Source: Ruminococcaceae bacterium UBA6434 (GTDB taxonomy: Bacteria; Bacillota; Clostridia; Oscillospirales; Acutalibacteraceae). Taken from it: a stretch of DNA of 23,792 nt. Numbering within the stretch: position 1 is the first letter of the stretch; each line of letters opens with the position of its first letter. The notes under the pieces were generated by a model that ran no database searches, was not told the origin of the DNA, and saw only the letters and a program-made list of their open reading frames with translations. A program made the translations under genes and the position numbers. Positions 1-6,828 of the stretch are shown piece after piece. The stretch spans positions 16,954 through 40,745 of the forward strand of contig DJOQ01000011.1 in the NCBI GenBank assembly GCA_002437245.1. Reading direction: 5' to 3'.

Positions 1-1958
1 AGGGCGAAAAAGGTGACAAAGGCGACGCAGGTATCAATGGTACCGACGGTAAAGACGGCAAAGACGGTACGAACGGCACCGACGGCGTAGGCGTTACAAG
101 CAGCGAAATAAATTCTCTCGGTGAGCTTGTTATAAAATACAGCAACGGAACCACGGTAAATCTCGGCAGAGTGGTAGGCAATGACGGCGCACAGGGAGCT
201 CAAGGCGAAAAAGGCGAAAAAGGCGAAAAAGGCGACCAAGGCGTACAGGGCGAAAAAGGCGACAAGGGCGACCAAGGTATTCAGGGCGAAAAGGGTGACA
301 AAGGTGACGCAGGTCTCAACGGCACCGACGGCAAAGACGGCACCGACGGCGTAGGCGTTACAAGCAGCGAAATAAATTCTCTCGGCGAGCTTGTTATAAA
401 ATACAGCAACGGAACCACGGTAAATCTCGGCAGAGTGGTAGGCAATGACGGCGCACAGGGAGTTCAAGGCGAAAAAGGCGACAAGGGCGACCAAGGCGTT
501 CAAGGTGAAAAGGGCGAAAAAGGCGACAAGGGCGACCAAGGCATTCAGGGTGAAAAAGGCGAAAAAGGTGACGCGGGTCTCAACGGTGCCGACGGCAAAG
601 ACGGCAAAGACGGCACGAACGGCACCGACGGCGTAGGAATTACAGATGTAACGCTGAACTCCGATGACGAGCTTGTACTGACATTCTCAAACGGGAATAT
701 TATAAATCTCGGAAATATCAAAGGCTCAAAGGGTGACAAGGGAGATAAAGGCGATGCAGGTCTTAACGGAAGCGACGGAAAAGACGGCGTTGGCATACAA
801 AATGTCGATGTGACGGCTGACGGCGCATTGACCGTAACGCTTACAAACGGTACGGTTCTCAATCTCGGTAACATTAAGGGTGCCGACGGCTTAGGCATAA
901 CCAAGGCGGAAATCAATACCTCCGGCGAGCTTGTTTTGACCTATTCAAACGGCGACGTCAAAAATCTCGGCAAGGTTACCGGTGAGAACGGTAAGGACGG
1001 CGCGAACGGCACCGACGGAATCGGTATTAAGTCGCTCACACTTTCCCCGGACGGCGAGCTTGTGGTTACAATGTCCGATAATTCCATATCCAACCTCGGC
1101 AATATCAAGGGCGAAAAAGGCGACAGGGGCGAGCAGGGTCAGCAGGGACTTCAGGGCACCAAAGGCGCCGACGGACGAGGAATCGCAAAAACCGAGCTTG
1201 TAAACGGCGAATTGGTAATAACCTATACCGACGGAACAAGTGATAATCTTGGAAGCGTAAGCGGAACGGTGCTATCCGACAGTATACTTATGTTGAAATT
1301 TGACACCTTAGAAGACGGAACTCTTCAAGTATCCTTAAAAGATGATTATAAAAGTCTAGCTCGGTATATTGTAATTCCTTCAACATTTGAAGGGAAAACG
1401 GTCACAACAATAGCCGAACGTGGATTTGCAGGTGCAAGCTTAGTTGAAATATATTTACCTGAAACGATAGATACTATTGGGGAAGCAGCATTTGCAGGTT
1501 CTACAAAATTAGCGAAAGTAAACATTCCCAATACTGTAACAGAAATTGGTCCGCAGGCTTTTTATGAATGCTCGAATTTAAATAGCATAACCATTCCCAA
1601 TACTGTAACAAAAATTGGTGAGCAGGCTTTTTATAATTGCTCAAGCTTAAATAGTATAACCATTCCCAATACTGTAACAAAAATTTGTCCGCAGGCTTTT
1701 GCGGGAACGGGTTTAACGGAAGCTGTGTTCGAAAATCCGTCAAATTGGCAGTATTACTATTTGGATGATAATTGGAGTGGAGCAACAAACAAAAAGTGTT
1801 CAGTAACAGATTTAACCAACGACCAAATGTCAAATAAAAAAACTGCGGCCGAGTTGTTAACAAGTGAAGAAAAGTATCAAGTTGGTAGGTGGTACCCAGA
1901 TAATTCCAGTAAATATGATCCAGTCTATCGTTATCGCACCTATGAGCGTGTCGGTTGA
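1..1958 (+). CDS. Collagen-like / BspA-type LRR surface protein, 5' end outside the window
   Basis: The reading frame is open from the window edge (first whole codon at 3), so the N-terminus and any signal peptide are missing. A GTG at 171 is an internal valine, not a start. About 651 residues are visible. Residues 1 to about 420 are collagen-like Gly-X-Y runs (GEKGDKGDQG type) interrupted seven times by a roughly 31-residue linker of the form G[VI]x...GELVxxYSNGxxxNLGxVxG. After about nt 1350 come BspA-type (LRR_5) repeats with IPNTVTxIGxQAF cores and 23-residue spacing. The last 70 or so residues are Asn/Lys/Tyr-rich, with no LPXTG sorting signal visible. Such proteins are usually exported adhesins or matrix proteins; that role is family knowledge. 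Codon use changes near nt 1270, from GC-rich to AT-rich, suggesting that the LRR module was acquired or shuffled separately. Confidence 0.9.
   Translation, partial: GEKGDKGDAGINGTDGKDGKDGTNGTDGVGVTSSEINSLGELVIKYSNGTTVNLGRVVGNDGAQGAQGEKGEKGEKGDQGVQGEKGDKGDQGIQGEKGDKGDAGLNGTDGKDGTDGVGVTSSEINSLGELVIKYSNGTTVNLGRVVGNDGAQGVQGEKGDKGDQGVQGEKGEKGDKGDQGIQGEKGEKGDAGLNGADGKDGKDGTNGTDGVGITDVTLNSDDELVLTFSNGNIINLGNIKGSKGDKGDKGDAGLNGSDGKDGVGIQNVDVTADGALTVTLTNGTVLNLGNIKGADGLGITKAEINTSGELVLTYSNGDVKNLGKVTGENGKDGANGTDGIGIKSLTLSPDGELVVTMSDNSISNLGNIKGEKGDRGEQGQQGLQGTKGADGRGIAKTELVNGELVITYTDGTSDNLGSVSGTVLSDSILMLKFDTLEDGTLQVSLKDDYKSLARYIVIPSTFEGKTVTTIAERGFAGASLVEIYLPETIDTIGEAAFAGSTKLAKVNIPNTVTEIGPQAFYECSNLNSITIPNTVTKIGEQAFYNCSSLNSITIPNTVTKICPQAFAGTGLTEAVFENPSNWQYYYLDDNWSGATNKKCSVTDLTNDQMSNKKTAAELLTSEEKYQVGRWYPDNSSKYDPVYRYRTYERVG
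84..467 (+). repeat. Two near-identical direct repeats inside the collagen-like gene (period 264 bp)
   Basis: The segments at about 84-203 and 348-467 are identical except for two silent-looking changes (GGT/GGC around 120/384 and GCT/GTT around 199/463). They encode the linker unit that starts VGVTSSEINS and the start of the following Gly-X-Y run. The period of 264 bp is 88 codons, so recombination between copies would keep the frame. Five more divergent linker units start at 633, 789, 891, 1020 and 1176. Confidence 0.9.
1523..1708 (+). repeat. 69-bp direct repeats encoding BspA-type LRR units
   Basis: The core CATTCCCAATACTGTAACA begins at 1523, 1592 and 1661, exactly 69 bp (23 codons) apart, and the flanking bases are also largely conserved. 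Each copy encodes IPNTVTxIxxQAF, the signature of the LRR_5 repeat. The near identity of the DNA indicates recent tandem duplication. Confidence 0.9.
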
Positions 1959-2034
1959 GACAGTTTGTTTTATAATTTGAACAAGGAGATATTATATAGA
2001 ATTAAAGCAAAGATATTTCAGAAAATGATAGATA

Positions 2035-2064
2035 AACAAAAAGGTGTAAACAGCTATTTTTGTT
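2035..2064 (+). terminator. Weak A/T hairpin after the surface-protein gene
   Basis: AACAAAAA at 2035-2042 pairs perfectly with TTTTTGTT at 2057-2064 around a 14-base loop. It is the only hairpin I see between the surface gene and the next gene. It is all A/T except for one pair and has no extra T-tract, so termination here is doubtful. Confidence 0.25.
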
Positions 2065-2092
2065 AAAACAATTTTATTAAGGGGATATTACT

Positions 2093-2326
2093 ATGTGCTC
2101 AACAAACGAAGAAAAAACACTTAACGATGCATATTTGATTGTTAAAGGCGAGGGGAAAGAAATGAAAAAGATTTCATACCGCACCAATCTTATAGACGCA
2201 TTTAAGGACGATAATGCCGTATATTCCGATATACAGCACATTAACACAGATGCAAAAGGATTAAGGAAAATAGCCGACATTGCAGAAAATCACGGCTATA
2301 GCATTTATCATCTTACACAGTTGTAA
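2093..2326 (+). CDS. Small hypothetical protein, 77 aa
   Basis: I do not recognise this protein. The start is supported by AAGGGG at 2079-2084, eight bases before the ATG, and the gene is followed at once by a good terminator, so it is probably expressed. It is soluble and charged, with no signal peptide or membrane segment. The N-terminal half reads as Lys/Glu-rich (EEKTLNDAYLIVKGEGKEMK). The C-terminal half has a probable amphipathic helix (KGLRKIADIAENHGYSIYHL) resembling the end of many small alpha/beta proteins. Base composition matches the AT-rich end of the upstream surface gene rather than the downstream housekeeping genes. It may belong to an accessory patch. Confidence 0.65.
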   Translation: MCSTNEEKTLNDAYLIVKGEGKEMKKISYRTNLIDAFKDDNAVYSDIQHINTDAKGLRKIADIAENHGYSIYHLTQL

Positions 2327-2348
2327 TTCGTAAATTTATTTTATACAT

Positions 2349-2392
2349 AACAACCCCGCTGCGTAGCATCTACGGAGCGGAGTTGTTTTTTT
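2349..2392 (+). terminator. Intrinsic terminator of the 77-aa gene
   Basis: An imperfect 17-bp stem begins with AACAACCCCGCTGCGTA and closes with TACGGAGCGGAGTTGTT (two mismatches). It runs straight into a seven-T tract at 2385-2391. Confidence 0.85.
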
Positions 2393-2412
2393 CTGTATGG
2401 TGTGGGATTTTT

Positions 2413-2652
2413 TTGCCGCTGTTCCGGTTCGGGTTATACCCTGTAACAATATTTGATTTACGGGGCTACGCATTAGCGTATTTTCAATGAGAATTTGTGC
2501 AGGGAAATATGCGAATACTATAAGCTGAAATGCGAGTAACCGCATTGAAAATTTAACTGTGGCAAGGTATCGGAAATTCAAAACAAACGGTGAATAATAC
2601 CGTATTAAAAAGACTGCAATCCTACGAAACAGCAGGGTTGCGGTCTTTTTTT
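2413..2652 (+). ncRNA. Hairpin-rich untranslated segment ending in a terminator; possible small RNA or leader remnant
   Basis: No convincing gene lies in 2393-2843. A possible promoter is TTGCCG (2413-2418), 16 bases, TATACC (2435-2440). After it come TACGC-ATTA-GCGTA (2467-2480), a 9-bp inverted pair TTTTCAATG (2481-2489) / CATTGAAAA (2543-2551) that encloses a TGCG/CGCA hairpin (2531-2544), then ACGGT/ACCGT (2587-2603) and a terminator (2611-2652). Two tiny ORFs of 13 and 8 codons (2487-2528, 2530-2556) sit in it but have no ribosome binding site. The density of pairing plus the terminator fits a roughly 210-nt RNA, or the leftover attenuation leader of a lost gene. No known RNA family was recognised. 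Confidence 0.35.
2611..2652 (+). terminator. Intrinsic terminator with no gene directly upstream
   Basis: GACTGCAATCCT (2612-2623) pairs with AGGGTTGCGGTC (2633-2644) through two G-U pairs, with a nine-base loop, followed by TTTTTTTT. The nearest upstream gene already has its own terminator at 2349-2392, so this one must end some other transcript. Confidence 0.7.
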
Positions 2653-2718
2653 GCCGTGAAATTCGGCTTTTGCACATTAAACCGTTAAAATTTATCGGCG
2701 ATTTTATGTATTAAATCG

Positions 2719-2747
2719 TTGAAATATTTTAATTTGTGTGATAAAAT
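2719..2747 (+). promoter_or_regulatory. Promoter of the sodium/solute symporter gene
   Basis: TTGAAA (2719-2724), a 17-base spacer and TAAAAT (2742-2747) form a near-consensus sigma-A promoter. It predicts a start near 2754 and an untranslated leader of about 90 nt. Confidence 0.7.
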
Positions 2748-2785
2748 AGCTTTTATCGGAATCGTACACGGCGATACGGGAATGA

Positions 2786-2822
2786 GAGCTGCCGAAGCAT
2801 CTCGGCGGCTCGTTTTATTTTT
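2786..2822 (+). promoter_or_regulatory. Terminator-like attenuator in the symporter leader
   Basis: GAGCTGCCGA (2786-2795) and TCGGCGGCTC (2802-2811) form a 10-bp stem with one G-U pair and a six-base loop, followed by GTTTTATTTTT. It lies between the promoter and the ribosome binding site, so it would stop transcription before the gene unless prevented. A small upstream pairing, ATCG/CGAT, sits near 2761-2774. The architecture fits a short riboswitch or a protein-controlled attenuator, but I could not match a known class. Confidence 0.6.
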
Positions 2823-2843
2823 GCTTTTAAGAGGAGTGCTGAA

Positions 2844-4385
2844 ATGACGTCATCAACTGTATGTATTTTGGCGACGATATTTGTTTATCTCGTCGGAATG
2901 CTCGTAATCGGATTTCACTATGCCAAAAAGAACGAGTCCTCAACCGACTTTTATCTCGGCGGCAGAAAACTCGGCCCTCTCGTCACGGCAATGAGCGCCG
3001 AGGCGAGCGATATGTCAAGCTATTTGCTTATGGGCTTGCCGGGTCTTGCGTATCTGTCGGGTGTTGCCGACGTCGGCTGGACCGCCATAGGCCTTGCCGT
3101 AGGTACATATCTCAACTGGCTTTTAACCGCCGGCAGACTTCGCAGATATACCCATAAAACCGACTCTTTCACCCTGCCGCAGTTCTTTTCGCACCGTTTC
3201 CGCGATAAGAAAAACATATTATCGTGTATGGCGGCTTTGATTATAATAATATTTTTCATTCCCTATACGGCGTCGGGCTTTGCCGCCTGCGGAAAGCTGT
3301 TTTCGTCGCTGTTCGGTATGAATTATATGACCGCAATGCTGATTTCGGCAATAGTAATAGTCGGCTACACGGCTGCGGGCGGATTTTTTGCTGCCTCTAC
3401 CACCGACTTTGTTCAGAGCATTATTATGACCGTGGCTATTGTGTTTGTACTGATATATGCCACCGTGTCGGCAGGCGGTGTCTCGGCTGTTGCGGAAAAT
3501 GCAAAACAGCTTCCCGGTTATCTTTCGTTCGTTTCGTCATATTCCGAAACTACGGGCGAGAGCGAGCCGTACAACCTTTTGCACATAATCACAACTCTTT
3601 CGTGGGGACTCGGTTATTTCGGTATGCCGCATATCCTTCTTCGCTTTATGGCGATTGAGGATGAGAAAAAGCTTAAACTCTCAAGAAGAGTTGCGTCTGT
3701 TTGGGTCGTTGTAGCAATGGCTATGGCTGTGCTTATAGGTATAGTCGGCAGAGGTCTTTCAAGTACGGGACTTATCGACAGCCTCCACGGAAATGACACG
3801 GAAACGGTTATAGTTCGCGTAGCCGGACTTCTTTCAACCCACGGTATTTTCCCGGCGCTTATGGCAGGTCTTATTTTGGCGGGAATTCTTGCAAGCACAA
3901 TGTCCACGGCGGACTCACAGCTTTTGGCTGCCGCGTCGAGCGTATCCGAGAACATATTGCGCGAGACTTTGGGACTTAAAATTTCGGAAAAGAAGAGTAT
4001 GCTTGCCGCAAGAATTACGGTAGTTATAATAGCAATACTCGGCGTTGTTATAGCGAGAAATCCCGACAGCTCGGTATTCGGTATAGTTTCGTTTGCATGG
4101 GCAGGCTTCGGCGCGGCGTTCGGACCGCTCGTTATATGCTCGCTTTTCTGGAAGCGCACAAATCTCCCGGGCGCAATCTCGGGTATGGCTGTCGGCGGAA
4201 TAATGGTATTCGTTTGGAAATATCTTATAAAGCCGCTCGGCGGAGTTTTCGGAATATATGAGCTTTTGCCGGCGTTCCTTATGGGACTTATCACAATAAT
4301 TGTTGTGAGCCTTTGCACCAAAGCTCCGAGCAAGGAAATAACCGATGAATTTGACGAAGTCAAAGCCATGGGTAAGGCGAAATAA
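2844..4385 (+). CDS. putP: Sodium/solute symporter of the SSS family, PutP-like
   Basis: This 513-residue integral membrane protein couples Na+ entry to uptake of a small solute, proline in the best-known members. The family motif TDFYLGGRKLGP is at residues 34-45. The stretch SAEASDMSS that follows carries Asp56, equivalent to the sodium-binding Asp55 of E. coli PutP, and ILASTMSTADSQLL matches the conserved Ser-Thr sodium-site helix. About 12-13 membrane segments are visible and the length is typical. AAGAGGAG just upstream fixes the ATG. The gene stands alone, with its own promoter, an attenuator-like leader and a terminator at 4420. The substrate is not settled by sequence: proline is most likely, but other SSS substrates are possible. 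Confidence 0.9.
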   Translation: MTSSTVCILATIFVYLVGMLVIGFHYAKKNESSTDFYLGGRKLGPLVTAMSAEASDMSSYLLMGLPGLAYLSGVADVGWTAIGLAVGTYLNWLLTAGRLRRYTHKTDSFTLPQFFSHRFRDKKNILSCMAALIIIIFFIPYTASGFAACGKLFSSLFGMNYMTAMLISAIVIVGYTAAGGFFAASTTDFVQSIIMTVAIVFVLIYATVSAGGVSAVAENAKQLPGYLSFVSSYSETTGESEPYNLLHIITTLSWGLGYFGMPHILLRFMAIEDEKKLKLSRRVASVWVVVAMAMAVLIGIVGRGLSSTGLIDSLHGNDTETVIVRVAGLLSTHGIFPALMAGLILAGILASTMSTADSQLLAAASSVSENILRETLGLKISEKKSMLAARITVVIIAILGVVIARNPDSSVFGIVSFAWAGFGAAFGPLVICSLFWKRTNLPGAISGMAVGGIMVFVWKYLIKPLGGVFGIYELLPAFLMGLITIIVVSLCTKAPSKEITDEFDEVKAMGKAK

Positions 4386-4419
4386 GCGGTAGCTTTGTCG
4401 GGTTTGAATTTTTACTTTT

Positions 4420-4455
4420 CGGGGTGTCGGATTTTGTTCGGCACCCCGTTTTTAT
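4420..4455 (+). terminator. Intrinsic terminator of the symporter gene
   Basis: CGGGGTGTCG (4420-4429) pairs with CGGCACCCCG (4439-4448), with one bulge or wobble, across a short T-rich loop and is followed by TTTTT. Confidence 0.85.
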
Positions 4456-4558
4456 GATGTTGTTAATAATTTGTTTACAATTTCAACAAGAAACAATACC
4501 GGGAATGCACCGTTGTTTATTCTGTTCTACAAAAATGAATTTAGAGCTCTGAAGATTA

Positions 4559-4587
4559 TTGACAAATTATTCGAAAAAGACTATTGT
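4559..4587 (+). promoter_or_regulatory. Promoter of the cstA T-box leader
   Basis: A consensus TTGACA (4559-4564), a 17-base spacer and TATTGT (4582-4587) predict a start near 4594, directly ahead of the T-box Stem I. Confidence 0.65.
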
Positions 4588-4593
4588 ATTACT

Positions 4594-4940
4594 AATGTAT
4601 CAGTCAAATGCTATGAGCAGGACATAACTATTCGTATCACCGCTTTCAGAAAGCCGTCGGCAGTGCGAGACGGCAGCAAGGCACGTTTGGCTCTCACCTG
4701 TCAGCAGCTTCGGTGAAAGATTTTCAAGTAGTCGAAGTCGGACCCCCACCGTTAACGGGGCGCGCCATCCTTTATGGGCGGCGGTCGAGAGGCCGACTGT
4801 AAAATATCGGCAAGCAAAGTGGTAACGCGGAAGTAAATTTGCAACGGCGCAAATGTACGTTTTGTAAATTTAGCCTTCGTCTTTGCACAGGCTACCCGAA
4901 ACGGGTATGCTGTGTGAAGACGAGGGCTTTTTGTTTTGCC
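4594..4940 (+). promoter_or_regulatory. T-box riboswitch leader of cstA, possibly Leu-specific
   Basis: T-box RNAs bind an uncharged tRNA and switch between terminator and antiterminator. Stem I has the typical distal part CAGAAAGCCGTC with loop GGCAGTGCGA and GACGGC (about 4647-4675). CCGTTAACGG (4749-4758) is a common T-box element. The T-box itself is AAAGTGGTAACGCGG (4816-4830), with bulge UGGU expecting an A discriminator. The terminator stem runs 4873-4928 with TTTTTGTTTT. CTTTGC (4881-4886) can pair with either GCAAAG (antiterminator) or the terminator. If the basal helix is CAGG (4618-4621)/CCTG (4697-4700), the specifier is CUC (4693-4695, Leu) followed by A. An alternative register (GACA/TGTC) would read ACC (Thr). 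T-box identity is strong; amino-acid identity is tentative. Confidence 0.85.
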
Positions 4941-4985
4941 AAAATGCATTCGGCTGAGAAACTTTTAAAGAGAAGGGTTAGAAAA

Positions 4986-6749
4986 ATGAACACACTTGTA
5001 ATCGTGCTTATCGCGGCGGTTGTCCTTATAGCGGCTTATCTGCTTTACGGGCGCTGGCTTGCGAAAAAATGGGGAATAGACCCCAAAGCACAGACTCCTG
5101 CCGTAAAATACAACGACGGCAAAGATTATGTACCGACAAACGGCTGGACCGTTTTCAGCCATCAGTTCTCTTCAATTGCCGGTGCAGGCCCCGTAACCGG
5201 CGCTATACAGGCGGCGGCTTTCGGCTGGCTTCCGGTACTCCTTTGGGTATTGCTCGGCGGCGTATTTTTCGGAGCGGTAACAGACTTCGGCGCTCTTTAC
5301 GCCTCGGTTAAAAACGACGGCAAATCCATGGGCGTGCTTATCGAAAAATACATAGGCAAAACAGGCCGTAAGCTTTTCCTTTTGTTCTGCTGGCTGTTTA
5401 CATTGCTTGTAATTGCGGCATTTGCCGATATGGTTGCAGGCACGTTTAATGCGTATACCGTAAAGGACGGCGTTTCGGTTCTTGCCGACGCCGCAAATAC
5501 AAACGGCTGTGCAGGTACCATTTCGATAATGTTTATGGTATTTGCCGTAATATTCGGACTTATCCAAAAGAAGTTTAATCTCTCCGGCTGGAAAGAAGCC
5601 GTTGTAGGCCTTATCTGCGTAGTAGCATCTTTTGCAATCGGTATGCACTTCCCGATCATCCTTTCAAAGGACGCTTGGAGCTATATCACATTCGTTTACA
5701 TCTTCTTTGCGGCGGTACTTCCCATGTGGCTCTTAAAACAGCCGCGTGACTATATGACCACGTTTATGTTCATCGGTATGATAGCCGGTGCGGTCATAGG
5801 GCTGCTTGTTGCACATCCCACAATGAATCTTCCCGTATTTACGGGCTTTACAAATGATAAGCTCGGCACACTGTTCCCGATACTTTTCGTAACGGTTGCG
5901 TGCGGCGCTGTTTCGGGATTCCACAGCTTGGTATCTTCGGGAACATCGTCAAAGACCATCGAAAATGAAAAAGATATGCCGAAGGTAGGCTACGGTGCAA
6001 TGGTTCTTGAGAGTTTGCTTGCGGTACTCGCTCTTTGCGTAGCAGGCGCGGCGGCTTCTCAGGACGGTACACCGGCTTCGGGCACTCCTTTCCAGATATT
6101 CAGCCGCGGCGTTGCCGGCTTCTTTGAGATGTTCGGTATTCCGGTACACTTCGCGACGGTATTTATGACAATGTGCGTTTCGGCGCTTGCACTTACAAGC
6201 CTTGACGCCGTTGCACGTATAGGCAGAATGAGCTTCCAGGAATTGTTTGCGGTTGACGATATGAAAAACGCAAAGACCTGGCGCAAGGTTCTCTGCAATC
6301 CGTATTTCTCAACAATTGTTACGCTTCTTTGCGGATTTGTACTTACAAAAATCGGATATGCAAACATCTGGCCGCTGTTCGGTTCGGCAAACCAGCTTTT
6401 GAGCGCTCTCGTACTTATAACCCTCTGCGTATTTATGAAGGTTACGGGCAGAAGCAACAAGATGCTCTTCCCGCCGATGATAATAATGCTTTGCGTTACA
6501 TTTACGGCACTCGTTCAGCGCCTTATAGCTATGATAAAGGCTATAAGCACAGCCGCGGCGGTTACTATTCCCGCAGGCGAGACCACTTGGGGTAAGGTGT
6601 TCTTAAACAACGGACTTCAGCTTATCATAGCGGTTTTGCTTATAGTTCTCGGCCTTACAATAGTTATAAACTCTATGAAGAGCTATGTTAAGAGCAAAAA
6701 GAACAGCGAGACAAACGAAGAAAAGAAAGAAGAAAAAGTAAACGGTTAA
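4986..6749 (+). CDS. cstA: Carbon starvation protein A family transporter
   Basis: This is a 587-residue polytopic membrane protein of the CstA family, whose members import peptides and/or pyruvate. Visible family features are the N-terminal membrane helix followed by YGRWLAKKWG, the conserved FSSIAGAGPVTGAIQAAAFGWLP, GAVTDFGALYASV, and SGFHSLVSSGTSSKTI in the centre. The C-terminal tail is charged and Lys/Glu-rich. The frame is open upstream to 4839, but that part lies inside the T-box terminator. The ATG at 4986 has AGAGAAGGG in front and begins a normal hydrophobic CstA N-terminus. It is shorter than E. coli CstA (about 700 residues), as is usual in Clostridia. Control by a T-box implies induction when an amino acid is scarce, which favours a peptide or amino-acid role over general carbon starvation. 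Confidence 0.92.
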   Translation: MNTLVIVLIAAVVLIAAYLLYGRWLAKKWGIDPKAQTPAVKYNDGKDYVPTNGWTVFSHQFSSIAGAGPVTGAIQAAAFGWLPVLLWVLLGGVFFGAVTDFGALYASVKNDGKSMGVLIEKYIGKTGRKLFLLFCWLFTLLVIAAFADMVAGTFNAYTVKDGVSVLADAANTNGCAGTISIMFMVFAVIFGLIQKKFNLSGWKEAVVGLICVVASFAIGMHFPIILSKDAWSYITFVYIFFAAVLPMWLLKQPRDYMTTFMFIGMIAGAVIGLLVAHPTMNLPVFTGFTNDKLGTLFPILFVTVACGAVSGFHSLVSSGTSSKTIENEKDMPKVGYGAMVLESLLAVLALCVAGAAASQDGTPASGTPFQIFSRGVAGFFEMFGIPVHFATVFMTMCVSALALTSLDAVARIGRMSFQELFAVDDMKNAKTWRKVLCNPYFSTIVTLLCGFVLTKIGYANIWPLFGSANQLLSALVLITLCVFMKVTGRSNKMLFPPMIIMLCVTFTALVQRLIAMIKAISTAAAVTIPAGETTWGKVFLNNGLQLIIAVLLIVLGLTIVINSMKSYVKSKKNSETNEEKKEEKVNG

Positions 6750-6771
6750 TCAATACCGTTGAAACAGAGTA

Positions 6772-6812
6772 AAGGGCAGCTTGAAAGGTTATCTTTTCAA
6801 GCTGCCCTTGTT
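6772..6812. terminator. Long perfect hairpin between convergent cstA and Nudix genes
   Basis: AAGGGCAGCTTGAAA pairs perfectly with TTTCAAGCTGCCCTT over a short loop (6772-6809). T-tracts are short on both sides, but the position between two convergent stop codons makes a shared bidirectional terminator likely. Confidence 0.7.
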
Positions 6813-6828
6813 GCATATTAAAAACGTA

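Noticed and set aside
1..1265. Dense direct repeats that could suggest a CRISPR array or tandem satellite
   Set aside because: The repeats are codon-phased Gly-X-Y and linker units in one open frame, without regular unique spacers.
2025..2066. 13-codon ORF MIDKQKGVNSYFC before the 77-aa gene
   Set aside because: No ribosome binding site and it coincides with an A/T hairpin.
2487..2556. Two tiny leader-type ORFs of 13 and 8 codons
   Set aside because: As leader peptides they would need a ribosome binding site, which neither has, and no resistance or other regulated gene follows the terminator. Kept only as part of the structured-segment finding.
2336..2677. 113-codon minus-strand frame in the intergenic region
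   Set aside because: It runs through two terminators, contains runs from the T-tracts and has no ribosome binding site.
3614..4369. 251-codon minus-strand frame inside putP
   Set aside because: Low-complexity shadow frame without start signals; the + strand encodes conserved SSS helices.
4471..4716. An 81-codon + strand reading frame starting at TTG
   Set aside because: It lies over the promoter and Stem I of the cstA T-box leader, has no ribosome binding site and resembles no protein.
4839..4985. 49-residue N-terminal extension of CstA
   Set aside because: The stretch is the T-box terminator region; the ATG at 4986 has a ribosome binding site and starts the normal membrane helix.
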